DNA of 64,000 nucleotides from contig NC_010830.1 in NCBI RefSeq assembly GCF_000020565.1, positions 1,592,001 to 1,656,000 of the forward strand. Direction: 5' to 3'. Each line of letters opens with the position of its first letter. The first letter of the stretch is position 1. This document shows positions 16,572 to 27,051 of the stretch, piece by piece. The translations under genes were made by a program, and so were the position numbers. The notes below the pieces were generated by a model. The model had not been told where the DNA came from. It was given only the letters and a program-made list of their open reading frames with translations, and searched no databases. The DNA comes from Candidatus Amoebophilus asiaticus 5a2 (GTDB taxonomy: Bacteria > Bacteroidota > Bacteroidia > Cytophagales > Amoebophilaceae).

Positions 16572-17639
16572 TTACTCGCTAATAATGCCTAGATACTTCT
16601 TAAGCTCATATTCTTGAGAATAAGCTCTAGCAAGTTCATCTTTATAAACAGCCATTAATAAATTATTATCAGCTGCTGGGCTATTCCATGTTATAGAGAA
16701 TGGCTTTTTTAAATTAACTGGCTCCCGGCTATATTTTTCTAAAGCCAAGCGCAAAGTCTTCTCCATTCTAATTCCATAAGGCTTCTCTACATTAGCGTGG
16801 CAGCTACCTGGTGTAGGAATGCACCCTTTTATCCAATCTTCTATAGTACTAGCTGTTGTAGGCCTTTGCTCATTACCTTTTATAGTATTTAGAGCTTTGA
16901 CAAAAGCAGAAGTAACAAAAAATAGATTTTTAGACTCTTGGAAATTATTTTTCAAGCTAGCTGGAGCCTTTGTTCTCCATATATAACGCATAATGTCTGC
17001 TTCTGTAAGCTCGCTTTCTTGTCTATTGATATCTTTAAGAAAGTCTCTAAAATTTACACCTAATGTATTCTTCATTCTTTCTATCTCATGAGTCCGTAAT
17101 TTTCTATCACCTGCTAATAAAACAATATTTTTACATTGTAATGTACTCGAATTATATTGTGCTAGAAAATCTGCAAATCTTTTTTCAACTGTAGGTAAAG
17201 TAGCTCCGAACAAAAGAAAATAGTCTACGTTAACTTTGAAATGTGGAATAGGATCTATAAAATCCATATTTCTAAGTAGCCTTAAGGCTTCAGTTCGTGC
17301 TTTTGCATCTTGTTCCGTATCTACTAAATCCCAGCGCTCAAGACCTGGCTTTCTTATAAAGTACTTCTCCATAGCTAACTTAATAGATTTTAAGGTGCCT
17401 TGATGTTTAATATTATAAAGCTTTAAAAAATCTAATAATGGCTTAACTGGTTTCTTATTTGAATCAATAAGGTTAATATTTATTAATGAGGAACTAACCA
17501 AGCCTGGGTAAACCTTACCTACTTGTTTATTAGTAGTAGACGTACCTGCTGCTGAAACCTGACTAGTAATCGGAGTAAATATTATTCCTATTATAATATA
17601 CAAGCTCAATACTCGTAAATTTCTAATTAGCTTTTCCAT
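16572..17639 (-). CDS. Secreted protein of unknown function
   Basis: The start at 17639 gives a clean signal peptide (about residues 1-30, ending near SQVSAAG); an upstream ATG at 17687 would bury it. The mature part of about 325 residues is mostly alpha/beta. VDYFLLFGATLPTVEKRF followed by NIVLLAGDRKLR resembles the nucleotide-fold start of DUF218/YdcF-like proteins, and GIRMEKTLRLALEK could match that family's late helix, but the match is by eye and weak. Two Cys (GCIPTPGSCHANVEKP) could pair. The gene is single, with a strong terminator. No function is assigned. Confidence 0.7.
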   Translation of the reverse strand: MEKLIRNLRVLSLYIIIGIIFTPITSQVSAAGTSTTNKQVGKVYPGLVSSSLININLIDSNKKPVKPLLDFLKLYNIKHQGTLKSIKLAMEKYFIRKPGLERWDLVDTEQDAKARTEALRLLRNMDFIDPIPHFKVNVDYFLLFGATLPTVEKRFADFLAQYNSSTLQCKNIVLLAGDRKLRTHEIERMKNTLGVNFRDFLKDINRQESELTEADIMRYIWRTKAPASLKNNFQESKNLFFVTSAFVKALNTIKGNEQRPTTASTIEDWIKGCIPTPGSCHANVEKPYGIRMEKTLRLALEKYSREPVNLKKPFSITWNSPAADNNLLMAVYKDELARAYSQEYELKKYLGIISE

Positions 17640-18203
17640 AATTATTACATTTTTAAGTTTAACACTGCTTAACTTAATAATACTCATTCAACCTTATGGG
17701 CGAATGACTAAATTTTAATATGAACACTAGGTAACAAATTAAATTTTGTAAGTCAAGAATTTTTCCAAAAATTCATATAATATAAGCACAAATTACAGAT
17801 ACATTATTAGGATACGAATTAATGTATCTTAAATATCATAAAGCCGCTTTAGATATAGAATCCAGAAAAGCCTCATTATTTTGATATAAGCTTATTAGAA
17901 CTATAAATATTTATGTAGAGGTGAATTAAGGGCTATTTTACTTCTATTAATTTTAGCTTAAATCTTCCGCTTTAAAAGAAATAGAAATAAAACTAATGAA
18001 GCTCGAATTAGTGGAATTGCACTTAGCAAGAAATAAGAATGTATTTGTGTGATAGCATACAGTAAAATTAAGAAAAGGGTAAGGATAACATGATAAATAA
18101 GCTTATTTAACTATCACTTAGTATATACGTACCCAAAAGATTTATTATATTGGACAAATTGAAAGTATTAATTTCAATTTGTCCAATATACATTTTTATG
18201 ATT
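17640..18203. other. Intergenic region with palindrome
   Basis: No gene was seen. The one notable structure is the perfect palindrome at 18146-18190. The right end abuts a MITE at 18204. Confidence 0.5.
18146..18190. repeat. Perfect 19-bp-stem palindrome
   Basis: TATATTGGACAAATTGAAA and its exact complement flank a 7-base loop. It may be a terminator, an operator or the relic of a palindromic element; it lies 14 bases before the MITE at 18204. Confidence 0.6.
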
Positions 18204-18383
18204 AGACCTACTGCGAAATAACTGTTATAAAAAAGTAGAGGTGCATTTTGCATAATTGAGAAAATACAAGAAATGAAAATATGCATTTAAAGCATGTGAA
18301 ACGCTGGTTAAATTTTTACAAATAGTGAATTTAACTTCCAAAAATTAAACTTTTATATAGATTCTCTGTTTCGCAGTAGGTCT
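18204..18383. repeat. 180-bp MITE with IS5-like ends, copy 2
   Basis: Its ends are AGACCTACTGCGAAAT and TTTCGCAGTAGGTCT. Read in reverse, it aligns along its length with the copy at 6490-6669. Its right end abuts the ATPase reading frame at 18384 and has removed that gene's native start. Confidence 0.75.
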
Positions 18384-19559
18384 ATTTTAAGAACTCTTAG
18401 TGAAAAGCTTACTAGCTTAGCTCAGCATTTCCCGGCAATTGGCTTAGTAGGGCCACGACAATCTGGTAAAACTACCTTAGTAAAAACATTATTTAAACAC
18501 CTACCATATGTAAACCTTGAAGATTTAAATCAAAGGTATTTGGCTCAAAATGATACAAAAGCATTTCTAGACAAGTATGCATCTTCTGGTGTAATCATTG
18601 ATGAAGTACAAAACGTACCTACTATATTTTCATATTTACAAACTATTATAGATGAAAACCAGATTCCAGGACAATTTATTTTAACAGGTTCTCAAAATTT
18701 CACACTTTCAGAAAACATATCTCAAACACTAGCTGGCCGTATTGCCCTAGTATCTTTACTTCCGCTTAGCATCCAAGAGTTACAAGCTAGTGAATATAGT
18801 ACTACCTTAGATACAGATAAGCTTATTTTTAGAGGGGGGTACCCTAGTCTTTATCAACGCTCTACACTAAATCCTATTGATTGGTACTTATATTATATTA
18901 AAACATATGTGGAGCGTGACGTTCGACAAATTAAAAATCTTACAGACCTAAACCGTTTCCAAGCTTTCTTAAAGCTTTGTAGTGGACGCATAGGGCAAAT
19001 ACTAAATCTCACTTCTTTAGCTAATGATTGTGGCATTAGCCATGTTACAGCAAGACAATGGATTTCCATTTTGGAAACTAGCTACCTAGTTTACTTATTG
19101 CCCCCTTACTACCAAAATTTTAGTAAACGGATCATAAAAATGCCAAAGCTATATTTTTATGATACAGGGCTTGCTTGTGCACTTCTAGGACTTGAAAGCG
19201 AACAACAAGTTGAAACACATTATTTACGCGGGAGCTTATTTGAAAATTTAGTCATCAATGAACTGCTAAAATTTCGTTTTAACCAAGGACGACCTTCTAA
19301 CCTATACTTCTGGCGCGACAAAACAGGACATGAGATTGACTGTATCTATGAATTATCCGACCGTTTAATTCCTATAGAAATCAAGGCCTCCAAAACCTTA
19401 TCTACTGATTATTTTAAAAGCCTATTATATTTCCAAAAATTATCCCAACAAAAACAGGGTATTGTCTGTTATGCAGGCGATATAGCAGCTAAACAGCAAC
19501 ATATATCTATTACTAATTTTATGGATTTAATCCATGAGCTTAATAAAGTTTCTCAATAA
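18384..19559 (+). CDS. AAA ATPase with DUF4143, start displaced by MITE
   Basis: The protein belongs to the large prokaryotic family of an AAA ATPase joined to a C-terminal DUF4143 domain. Walker A (GPRQSGKTT) is encoded at about 18449-18475, Walker B is GVIIDEVQ, and a sensor-like LTGSQNF follows. The frame is intact from 18384 to 19559, but no ATG lies before the Walker A site; the first in-frame codons after the MITE are ATT TTA AGA. Family members start one to a few codons earlier, so the MITE seems to have landed on the start codon. A TTG at 18540 would drop Walker A. It may use ATT, or be silenced. Confidence 0.65.
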   Translation: MLRTLSEKLTSLAQHFPAIGLVGPRQSGKTTLVKTLFKHLPYVNLEDLNQRYLAQNDTKAFLDKYASSGVIIDEVQNVPTIFSYLQTIIDENQIPGQFILTGSQNFTLSENISQTLAGRIALVSLLPLSIQELQASEYSTTLDTDKLIFRGGYPSLYQRSTLNPIDWYLYYIKTYVERDVRQIKNLTDLNRFQAFLKLCSGRIGQILNLTSLANDCGISHVTARQWISILETSYLVYLLPPYYQNFSKRIIKMPKLYFYDTGLACALLGLESEQQVETHYLRGSLFENLVINELLKFRFNQGRPSNLYFWRDKTGHEIDCIYELSDRLIPIEIKASKTLSTDYFKSLLYFQKLSQQKQGIVCYAGDIAAKQQHISITNFMDLIHELNKVSQ

Positions 19560-19652
19560 GAAAAAGTTAGGGTTAGTGTAAAAACATAAGTTCTAAACTT
19601 AAATAGTAATTGTTAGATTTAAGCTAAATAATGTAGGATTTTTACATTCATC

Positions 19653-22286
19653 TTATTCTCCAGAAATTTCTAACAACCTACTTTCCATAACTTTAATCTT
19701 AGCTATGGCATCTGATTGCTTCCTGCGCTCTATTTCCACTACTGCTGGTGGCGCCTGTTCAACAAATTTTGTATTGCTTAACTTTTTAGTTACAGCTGCT
19801 AAAAAACCTTGATAATATTCCAGGTCCTTTTTCAATCGTCCTAACTCCTGTTCTACGTCAATTTTTTGCTGAAAAGGAATATAAAATGCATGCCCTTGAA
19901 CATGGCAACTAACGCTATCTTGTATAGGCCCCTCGCTAACTGCTATCTGATTAATATAACCTAACTTTTGTATATAGTTGCTAAACCTACTGAACCATGC
20001 CGGAAGCATTGTATTACTGTAAAGCAATAACGGTTCTTTTGGGTTTATTTGTGCACTAACTCTGATATTTCTAATTTCTGTAATTAAAGTAAAAGATAAA
20101 GCCGCTTCTTCAAGCAATTGGTTATCATAAGTTATTGATTGGGGCCATGGTGCAACGGTTATACAGTCTTGCGCGGAACGAGGTTGTAATTGATGCCAAA
20201 CCTCTTCCGTAATAAAAGGCATAAACGGATGAAGTATTTTAAGCAACTTGGCTAAAAACTCAACAGTAGCTGCATAAGTAGTAGGAGATATAGGTTCTCC
20301 ATAAGCAGGCTTAACCATTTCTAAGTACCATGCACAAAAATCATCCCAAATAAGCTTATAAATAGACATGAGCGCATCTGAAATACGAAATTGCTCGAAA
20401 TGTTCTTCTATAGTTGTTAATACTTGGTTAAAGCGAGCTTCGAACCAGTTAATAGCCATTGTATCATCTGGTTGGCTAGACTTTGCTTGTACTTCCCATC
20501 CTTTGATAAGCCGAAAAGCATTCCAGATTTTATTGGCAAAGTTTCTACCTTGCTCACAAAGTTTAATATCAAAAAGAAGGTCATTGCCAGCAGGAGAGCT
20601 GAATAACATACCTACCCGTACGCCATCTGCCCCATATTGTTTAATTAAATCTATAGGCTCTGGTGAATTACCGAGCGACTTAGACATCTTTTTACCAAGC
20701 TTATCGCGAACAATTCCAGTAAAATAAACATGCTTAAAAGGAAGCCTGTTGGTAAAAGCATATCCTGCCATAATCATTCTGGCTACCCAAAAGAAAATAA
20801 TTTCTGGGGCTGTAACCAAAACCTGTGTAGGATAAAAGTATTGAATATCTTGATTTTCTGGGTTGCCAAAACCATCAAATACACTAATAGGCCATAACCA
20901 AGAAGAAAACCAAGTATCTAACACATCTTCATCTTGTCGTATATCTGCTTCTGTCAGGTTTTTATAAACAGGATTCATGTGTGCCTTAGCCAAAGCTGCT
21001 GCTTTGTCTTCAGCTACAATAACCGTACCATCTGGCAAGTAAAATGCAGGGATTTGATGTCCCCACCACAACTGTCTAGATATACACCAATCTCTCACAT
21101 TGTTAAGCCAAGCTTGATACATATGTTTAAACTTGGCCGGGTGAAACTGAATGGTATTATCCAGCACATGTTCAAAAGCGGGTTTTGCTAGCTCTTGTAT
21201 TCGTACGAACCATTGCTTAGATAGCCTAGGCTCTACTACTGCATGGGTACGTTCAGAAAGGCCTATATTGCTGGTATAAGGTTCTATTTTTTCTAAATAT
21301 CCTTCTGCTTGTAATTGCTGTGCTATTTTTTCCCGAACCACAAACCTATCTTCCCCTATATAATGACCTGCTGTAACATTTAAAGTTCCATCTTCATTTA
21401 AAATATCAATAACCTCTAACCCATGCCGTTGGCCAAGGTCGTAATCATTCATGTCATGAGCAGGAGTTACTTTAAGACATCCTGTACCAAAATCTTTGTC
21501 TACATAGGTGTCAGTAATAATGGGAATAGTTCTATTGGCAATCGGTACTATAGCCTGCTTACCATGCAAGTGTTGATATCGCATGTCATGTGGATGGATA
21601 CAAATAGCCGTATCTCCTAGTATGGTTTCAGGACGTGTAGTAGCAATGATGATATGCTGATCGCTACCCACTATAGCATAACGGACATAGTATAGTTTAG
21701 AAGATACTGGTTGGTAGTTTACCTCATCGTCTGCCAAGGCTGTTTTACCTACTGGATCCCAGTTGATCATGCGCTTGCCTTGATAAATATATCCTTTTTC
21801 ATAAAGCTGTATAAATACTTTTTTTACAGCTTCAGAAGGACCAGCATCCATAGTAAAATGCAAACGATCCCAATCGCAAGAGGCACCTAATTGTTTGATT
21901 TGTTCTAATATGATACTACCATACTTTTCTTTCCATTCCCAAGCATGTGCTAAAAAGGCTTCACGTGTCAAGTCTTTTTTCTGGATACCTTTGGCTTGTA
22001 GCATGGCCACTACTTTGGTTTCTGTTGCTATAGAAGCATGATCTATACCAGGTACCCAACAAGCTTCTTTACCTTGCATCCTCGCCTTACGGATAAGCAC
22101 GTCTTGCAACGTAGTGTTGAGTACATGGCCCATATGTAGCACGCCAGTAATATTAGGGGGAGGTAGTACAATGGTATAAGGTTCTTTTTCTGAATGAGGG
22201 CTTGCTTTGAAAAATCCTTGTGACATCCAATGGCTATACCATTTTTGTTCTACTTCAATAGGATTATAATGGGTAGAAAGTTCCAT
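19653..22286 (-). CDS. valS: Valyl-tRNA synthetase
   Basis: This class I synthetase charges tRNA-Val. The HIGH motif appears in [13 protein letters not shown] near residue 45 and KMSKS in [16 protein letters not shown] near residue 533; between them lies the editing (CP1) domain with [13 protein letters not shown]. The C-terminus has the coiled coil typical of ValRS (about residues 810-875). At 877 residues it is full length. The gene is convergent with the ATPase gene on its left; on its right, 37 bases away and on the same strand, lies a reductase-like gene. Confidence 0.97.
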
Positions 22287-22323
22287 GTAATAATGTTATG
22301 GGTATTATACTATTAGGTTTCTA

Positions 22324-22875
22324 TTATACTATATTACTATAGTGAACTTGGTAATGGACCTGTACTAAGCCTGAAGAGTAAGCTTTTGCACTGATAAGCT
22401 CTAATTTTTCCTCAATATTACATGTTTTAAACAAAGGAATACCACTACCTAGTAGAATAGGAATAATAGAAATAATATATTCATCTACTAAATGGTCTTT
22501 CCTTAACTCACTAATAACCTCCCCTCCTCCTTCTATATAAATACCTTTGCTGAATTTACTTTTTAGCTCTTCTACTAGCTTTGTAAGCTCACCTTGATAA
22601 AAAGTTATGTGATTATGAATGCTTTTATGCTGTTTTGTAGAGAGTACATAACACTGCTTATCCTTATGAAGAAATTTTACATCTAAGCTAAGTACTTTAT
22701 CATAGGTTTTCCGTCCCATAATAACAGCGTCTATACCCTGCATAAAAGCACTATAACCATAATCCTCACTCGGACTATCTACAAGAGATAACCAATCGAT
22801 ATCTCCATCTTGTTTAGCAATAAAACCATCTAGACTTACTGCTACAAAAACTATGGCCTTACTTTGTTGAGACAT
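22324..22875 (-). CDS. Dihydrofolate reductase-like (RibD C-terminal) protein
   Basis: The 183-residue protein opens with KAIVFVAVSLDGFIAKQDGDIDWL, a signature of the RibD C-terminal/dihydrofolate reductase-like fold, and has IMGRKTYDKVLSL and KGIYIEGGGEVISEL, which in this family bind NADPH. Proteins of this kind (YyaP/YwjB type) are NADPH-dependent reductases of unknown substrate. It is not the classical FolA by motif. It may be cotranscribed with valS, which starts 37 bases downstream. The fold is clear; the substrate is not. Confidence 0.8.
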   Translation of the reverse strand: MSQQSKAIVFVAVSLDGFIAKQDGDIDWLSLVDSPSEDYGYSAFMQGIDAVIMGRKTYDKVLSLDVKFLHKDKQCYVLSTKQHKSIHNHITFYQGELTKLVEELKSKFSKGIYIEGGGEVISELRKDHLVDEYIISIIPILLGSGIPLFKTCNIEEKLELISAKAYSSGLVQVHYQVHYSNIV

Positions 22876-22907
22876 AAGCTATTTCAAACATATCATGTAA
22901 TATTTTG

Positions 22908-22996
22908 CGGAGTAGGAGGGATTCGAACCCTCGGTACCCTTTTAGGGGTACACCCGCTTTCCAGGCGAGCACCTTCAACCACTCGGTCACCACTCC
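22908..22996 (-). tRNA. tRNA-Ser (anticodon GGA)
   Basis: The minus strand folds as an 89-nt class II tRNA: acceptor GGAGTGG paired with CTACTCC, anticodon loop CTGGAAA giving GGA, a long variable arm (GTACCCCTAAAAGGGTAC), and T-arm GGGTTCGAATCCC. The 3' CCA is not encoded. It reads UCC and UCU serine codons. Confidence 0.95.
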
Positions 22997-23230
22997 TTAT
23001 AAAACCAATTACTAGCAAAATTAATTATAAATGATAAATATTATTATAAATGATAAATATTATTATAAAGGCAGCATTTTTAGAGCAGCTGAGAAAATTA
23101 TACAAATGTCTCCAAATATTCTTCTCCCCCATTTCAGATACAACCAAACGACCCTAAATAAGAATTTCACAATTTTAACTTATATTCCAGCCATCCAAGT
23201 GATTATCGATTCAATAAACCAACGGAAAAC

Positions 23231-24373
23231 ATGCAACATTTAAAACAACGCTTAGTATCCCTTGACTTTTTTAGAGGATTAACGGTTGCTGGTATGATTT
23301 TAGCCAACAATCCTGGTAGTTGGGGACATATTTATGCACCACTAAAACATGCTGAATGGCATGGTTGTACACCAACTGATCTCATTTTCCCTTTCTTTTT
23401 ATTTATTGTTGGCGTTTCTATTGCTTTTGCCATAGGAAGCAAAAAAGAATTGCCAGAAACGCATAGCCAACTTATCTTAAAATCTGTAAGGAGAATGTTA
23501 ACTCTCTTCTGTCTTGGTATTTTCCTTGCATTATATCCTAAAATATTTACTAGCCCCATAGAAGCTTTTAAAACAGTAAGAATACCAGGCGTGTTACAGC
23601 GTACCGCAATAGTATACTTTATTTCAACCATTATCTTTCTAAAATTTACTCCTCGCACCATTTTAAAGATAATGCTTGGGTTACTTGTAAGCTACTGGAT
23701 ATTAATGACTTTTGTACCTGTTCCTGGGATTGGATATGCCAATCTAGAACAAGAAACAAACCTAGCGGCATGGATAGATCGCAACCTTTTAACAGAACCC
23801 CATCTATGGAAAGCTGTCCGGACTTGGGACCCAGAAGGTATACTTGGAACTATCTCTGCAATTGCTACAGGTTTATCAGGCATATTAGCAGGCATACTTT
23901 TGCAAAGAAAAGATCAATCGGATACTGAAAAAATAGCTCGGCTTTTTTCTAGTGGTACGCTTGCCGTAATTACAGGTTTAATATGGAACTTTATTTTTCC
24001 TATTAATAAATCTTTGTGGACTAGTTCTTTTGTGCTCTATACTAGCGGACTTGCATATATTATTTTAGCCTTGTGCTATTGGATTATAGATGTTAAAGGA
24101 TATAAGAGATTTACCAAACCCATAGTCGCATATGGTGTAAATGCTATTACTGTATTTTTTGTGTCTGGATTATTACCGAGAACCTTAAACTTAATAAAAG
24201 TTACTTCAGCAGACGGAAATAAAACGAGCCTACTAACTTACTTGTATAAAAGTTTATTTATACCTTATCTTTCACCATACAATGCCTCATTAACCTGGGC
24301 TATTATGTGGCTCTTAATTTGGATGTGTATTTTATGGATTATGTATAATCGAAAAATTTTCATCAAAGTGTAA
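23231..24373 (+). CDS. NagX-like membrane acyltransferase
   Basis: This 380-residue protein has about ten membrane segments. Its start, RLVSLDFFRGLTVAGMILANNPGSWGHIY, followed by TPTDLIFPFFLFIVGVSIAFA, is diagnostic of the COG4299/NagX family related to human heparan-alpha-glucosaminide N-acetyltransferase. The conserved His at HAEWHGCTPTDLIFP fits the acetyl-accepting site of that family. In bacteria these proteins are tied to amino-sugar use or cell-wall sugar transfer, but the substrate here is unknown. A hairpin at 24403 follows the gene. Confidence 0.85.
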   Translation: MQHLKQRLVSLDFFRGLTVAGMILANNPGSWGHIYAPLKHAEWHGCTPTDLIFPFFLFIVGVSIAFAIGSKKELPETHSQLILKSVRRMLTLFCLGIFLALYPKIFTSPIEAFKTVRIPGVLQRTAIVYFISTIIFLKFTPRTILKIMLGLLVSYWILMTFVPVPGIGYANLEQETNLAAWIDRNLLTEPHLWKAVRTWDPEGILGTISAIATGLSGILAGILLQRKDQSDTEKIARLFSSGTLAVITGLIWNFIFPINKSLWTSSFVLYTSGLAYIILALCYWIIDVKGYKRFTKPIVAYGVNAITVFFVSGLLPRTLNLIKVTSADGNKTSLLTYLYKSLFIPYLSPYNASLTWAIMWLLIWMCILWIMYNRKIFIKV

Positions 24374-24402
24374 ATATAACTTGGCTGGGTTAGATGGTAA
24401 GG

Positions 24403-24445
24403 CTTATAGCTTCTTTTTAAAGTATACAATTTGAAGAGCTATAAG
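24403..24445. terminator. Hairpin between convergent genes
   Basis: CTTATAGCTTCTT pairs with AAGAGCTATAAG. A T run follows on the plus strand, so it can end the acyltransferase transcript; it also overlaps the end of the small minus-strand gene. Confidence 0.55.
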
Positions 24446-24689
24446 TTTTATTGATAAGTGATATGATAAGTGAGTCTTTTAATCTAAAAATAAGATTACT
24501 AAAATATCTACTTAACAACTTATAGAGATACAATTTTAATATATACCTGTATATAAACTCAAACTTACAGCTTACCTTTTTACCTTCTCTTAATTCTGTT
24601 AATACTGATAGATCACAATAAATATTTATAAAGCATACCGCATTTTCATTTTTACCAAAACCATATACACTTACATAATACTTCCACAT
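24417..24689 (-). CDS. Small hypothetical protein after ABC exporter
   Basis: A 90-residue frame starts 2 bases after the ABC transporter stop and has AGGAG about 12 bases before its ATG, so it could be translated as the second gene of that operon. The N-terminal half (WKYYVSVYGFGKNENAVCFINIY) looks protein-like; the C-terminal half is rich in Leu, Tyr and Ser and may run past a real end. I do not recognise a family. It may also be a chance frame. Confidence 0.35.
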   Translation of the reverse strand: MWKYYVSVYGFGKNENAVCFINIYCDLSVLTELREGKKVSCKFEFIYRYILKLYLYKLLSRYFSNLIFRLKDSLIISLINKTYSSSNCIL

Positions 24690-24691
24690 AG

Positions 24692-26440
24692 CTACAAAAT
24701 CTCCTGCTTATTTTGTGGTATAAATCCGTTTATTTGTTTTTTCCAGAGCATTTTATATAACCCTTCTTGCTTAATTAACTCATAATGTGTCCCATCTTGT
24801 ATAATACGGCCTTGGTCAAAGACTAAAATTCGGTCCATATAGGAAAGTGTAGATAGTCGATGGGCAATCGCTATAGTTGTCCTGCCTTGCATTAGATCTT
24901 TTAAAGAGTTTTGTATCTTATATTCTGTAATAGAGTCTAGCTGGGATGTTGATTCATCTAAAATTAGGATTTTAGCGTTTTTAAGTATAACGCGTGCAAT
25001 AGCAATTCTTTGAAGCTGTCCTCCAGATAATTTTATTCCTCTTTCACCTACCAAAGAATTATATTTTTCAGGTAGTTGCAGTATAAATTCATGTGCATAA
25101 GCTTTTTTAGCAGCATCTATTATTTCTTCATCCGTAGCATCTAATTTACCATAACTTATATTTTCTTTTATTGTTCGGTAAAACATTGTAGGAGATTGAG
25201 GGATAAAACTAATTTGAGAACGAAGGGAGGTTTGTGTAAAATTTTGTATATCATAATCATCCACCTTAATACAGCCAGAAATAACTTCATAAAGCCGCAA
25301 GATCAAGCTTATTAATGTAGATTTTCCACTTCCGGAGTAACCTACTAACCCAACCTTTTGTCCTGCATTAATAGTCAAATTTAGATTTTTAAATAAGCTC
25401 CCTCCATCTTTGTAATGGAAATAAACTTTTTTAAACTCTATTTTCCCTTGCTTTATTGTTATTTGCTCTGGCCTAACTGTATCCTTAATTTCGATAGGCT
25501 GGTCAAAGAACTTTAGCGCTTGTTTCACTACCCCCCAATTAGTAGCAAAATCACGCAAATGATTTGATAATTCATAAAGCTTATCCACTATTCTAAAATT
25601 TAATATAAATACTAATGCAATATCGCCAGGAGTGATAAAATTGATAAAACGCAAATAAATAAGCCCTGCCAAAAAGGCTATTGTATAAATTGAAACAAGC
25701 CCTCCTTGTATAGCGTAAAATCTCATAAAGAAATTACCCTGTTTTTTTGCCTTATCTACAAAATCTGAGGTAATGGTATGTAGTTTATTTTTTTCATAGT
25801 CCTCATGAGCAAAACATCTCACATTTAAAATATTTGTTATAAAATCTGAGATATAGCCCGATATTCTTGCTCTTGATTCTGCATAGTTAGCAGTAAGATG
25901 GTTTGCTTTTTGAAGGCTATTATAAGTCCTCCATAAAAAAAGAAAGCTCCAGGCTACCACCCCAAGCCCCAATATTAGATGTATCCTGGCCAATAAAATA
26001 AGGCTAACAATCATACTTAGCGCAAAGAGTATAAACTGATACATGATGGTAGATACAATAGTAGGTACCAAGTTTGCAACATCATTCATCTTTGCTGTTA
26101 TGCTGCCTGTAAGATTATTTTGAAAAAAGCTATATGAAAAGTTGTTAATACGTTCTGTTAAAAGTAGAATAATAAAGGCTCTGAATGGTGGAATGTATTT
26201 GATAAGACACCAATCACTGAATGACCATAAGGCAACTATTATTAACTGTAACAATGCATAGATAACACCTATATCAATGATACCTCGGATATTGGAGCTG
26301 GCTACAGAATCTATTAATAATTTAATTACATAGGGCCTTAAATTAGCATCTATCGCCGCTATTATTATTACTAAAAGGTTACCTAATATATAGATTCTGT
26401 ATGGATAAGCAGCTTTAATGATAAATGAAGAAATATTCAT
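24692..26440 (-). CDS. ABC exporter, fused permease and ATPase
   Basis: This 582-residue half-transporter has a six-helix membrane domain (about residues 1-310) followed by a nucleotide-binding domain. Walker A is GYSGSGKST, the Q-loop is FIPQSPTMFYRTI, the signature is LSGGQLQRIAIAR and Walker B is ILILDEST, with the H-loop in IAIAHRLST. It belongs to the MsbA/multidrug exporter group, works as a dimer and could move lipid, peptide or drug. All catalytic motifs are intact. The substrate cannot be told from sequence. A very small frame follows directly. Confidence 0.9.
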   Translation of the reverse strand: MNISSFIIKAAYPYRIYILGNLLVIIIAAIDANLRPYVIKLLIDSVASSNIRGIIDIGVIYALLQLIIVALWSFSDWCLIKYIPPFRAFIILLLTERINNFSYSFFQNNLTGSITAKMNDVANLVPTIVSTIMYQFILFALSMIVSLILLARIHLILGLGVVAWSFLFLWRTYNSLQKANHLTANYAESRARISGYISDFITNILNVRCFAHEDYEKNKLHTITSDFVDKAKKQGNFFMRFYAIQGGLVSIYTIAFLAGLIYLRFINFITPGDIALVFILNFRIVDKLYELSNHLRDFATNWGVVKQALKFFDQPIEIKDTVRPEQITIKQGKIEFKKVYFHYKDGGSLFKNLNLTINAGQKVGLVGYSGSGKSTLISLILRLYEVISGCIKVDDYDIQNFTQTSLRSQISFIPQSPTMFYRTIKENISYGKLDATDEEIIDAAKKAYAHEFILQLPEKYNSLVGERGIKLSGGQLQRIAIARVILKNAKILILDESTSQLDSITEYKIQNSLKDLMQGRTTIAIAHRLSTLSYMDRILVFDQGRIIQDGTHYELIKQEGLYKMLWKKQINGFIPQNKQEIL

Positions 26441-26871
26441 GCTTATTTATTGAATGCTTTAAGTTTAATCCTCACAGAATTCAAACAAAATTGGAAGCTA
26501 AAATTAAGTGTATACAAATAAGTATCAATATTTCAGCGAATTACTAATATAATGGTATATAGAAAAAAACTTATTTAAGCTTAAATGGCTACTTCAAGTA
26601 AATATATTATTCTAAATAAAACTGATAAGAGCTTAAAGCATACAGCATATCTATTTCTTACCAAGGATACCAATGAAGTACTACTTACTAGTAAATTGTT
26701 TTTAGTTATCAGGAATAGTTAACCTTTCGACAGTTTACAACATATTAAATATCTTAATCAACCATTAACCGTCCATTTATAATAAATATTATTGGTACAT
26801 ATTCTTGTTCATACCAGATCTAACTTCTAATTTTGAAAGATTGTTTTTAAATCTTTTAAAATAAATTATCT
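26441..26871. other. Divergent intergenic region
   Basis: This AT-rich spacer lies between the exporter (minus) and the small 59-residue gene (plus). A small hairpin (AAAGATT/AATCTTT, about 26837-26856) lies just before the small gene. Nothing else was seen. Confidence 0.45.
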
Positions 26872-27051
26872 ATGGCAGTTACTAGATTAGAGAGAAAGGT
26901 AAAAAGAAATAGAATGAATGCTATAAAAAGGCAAAATCGTATTAAGCAACTTTTAAAAAAACCAGTTATCAAGAATGTAGATATAGAAGCTATTAAAGCA
27001 TCTTTTGCAAATAACACAGTAGTAAGCAATACAAGCTCTACAGAATCCTAA
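26872..27051 (+). CDS. Small conserved basic protein
   Basis: A 59-residue frame starts with AVTRLERKVKRNRMNAIKRQ and ends ...PVIKNVDIEAIKASF plus a Ser/Thr-rich tail. The Arg/Lys-rich helix and the VIKNVDIE motif resemble a short conserved hypothetical family I recall from many Bacteroidota, which supports it as a real gene even though it is short. No function is known to me. The basic helix suggests RNA or ribosome binding, which is a guess. A short palindrome (ATCCTAATTTAGGAT) overlaps the stop. Confidence 0.7.
   Translation: MAVTRLERKVKRNRMNAIKRQNRIKQLLKKPVIKNVDIEAIKASFANNTVVSNTSSTES

Noticed and set aside
23031-23243. A 70-residue frame before the acyltransferase gene
   Set aside because: It starts with a short internal repeat, overlaps the real gene and has no recognisable pattern.
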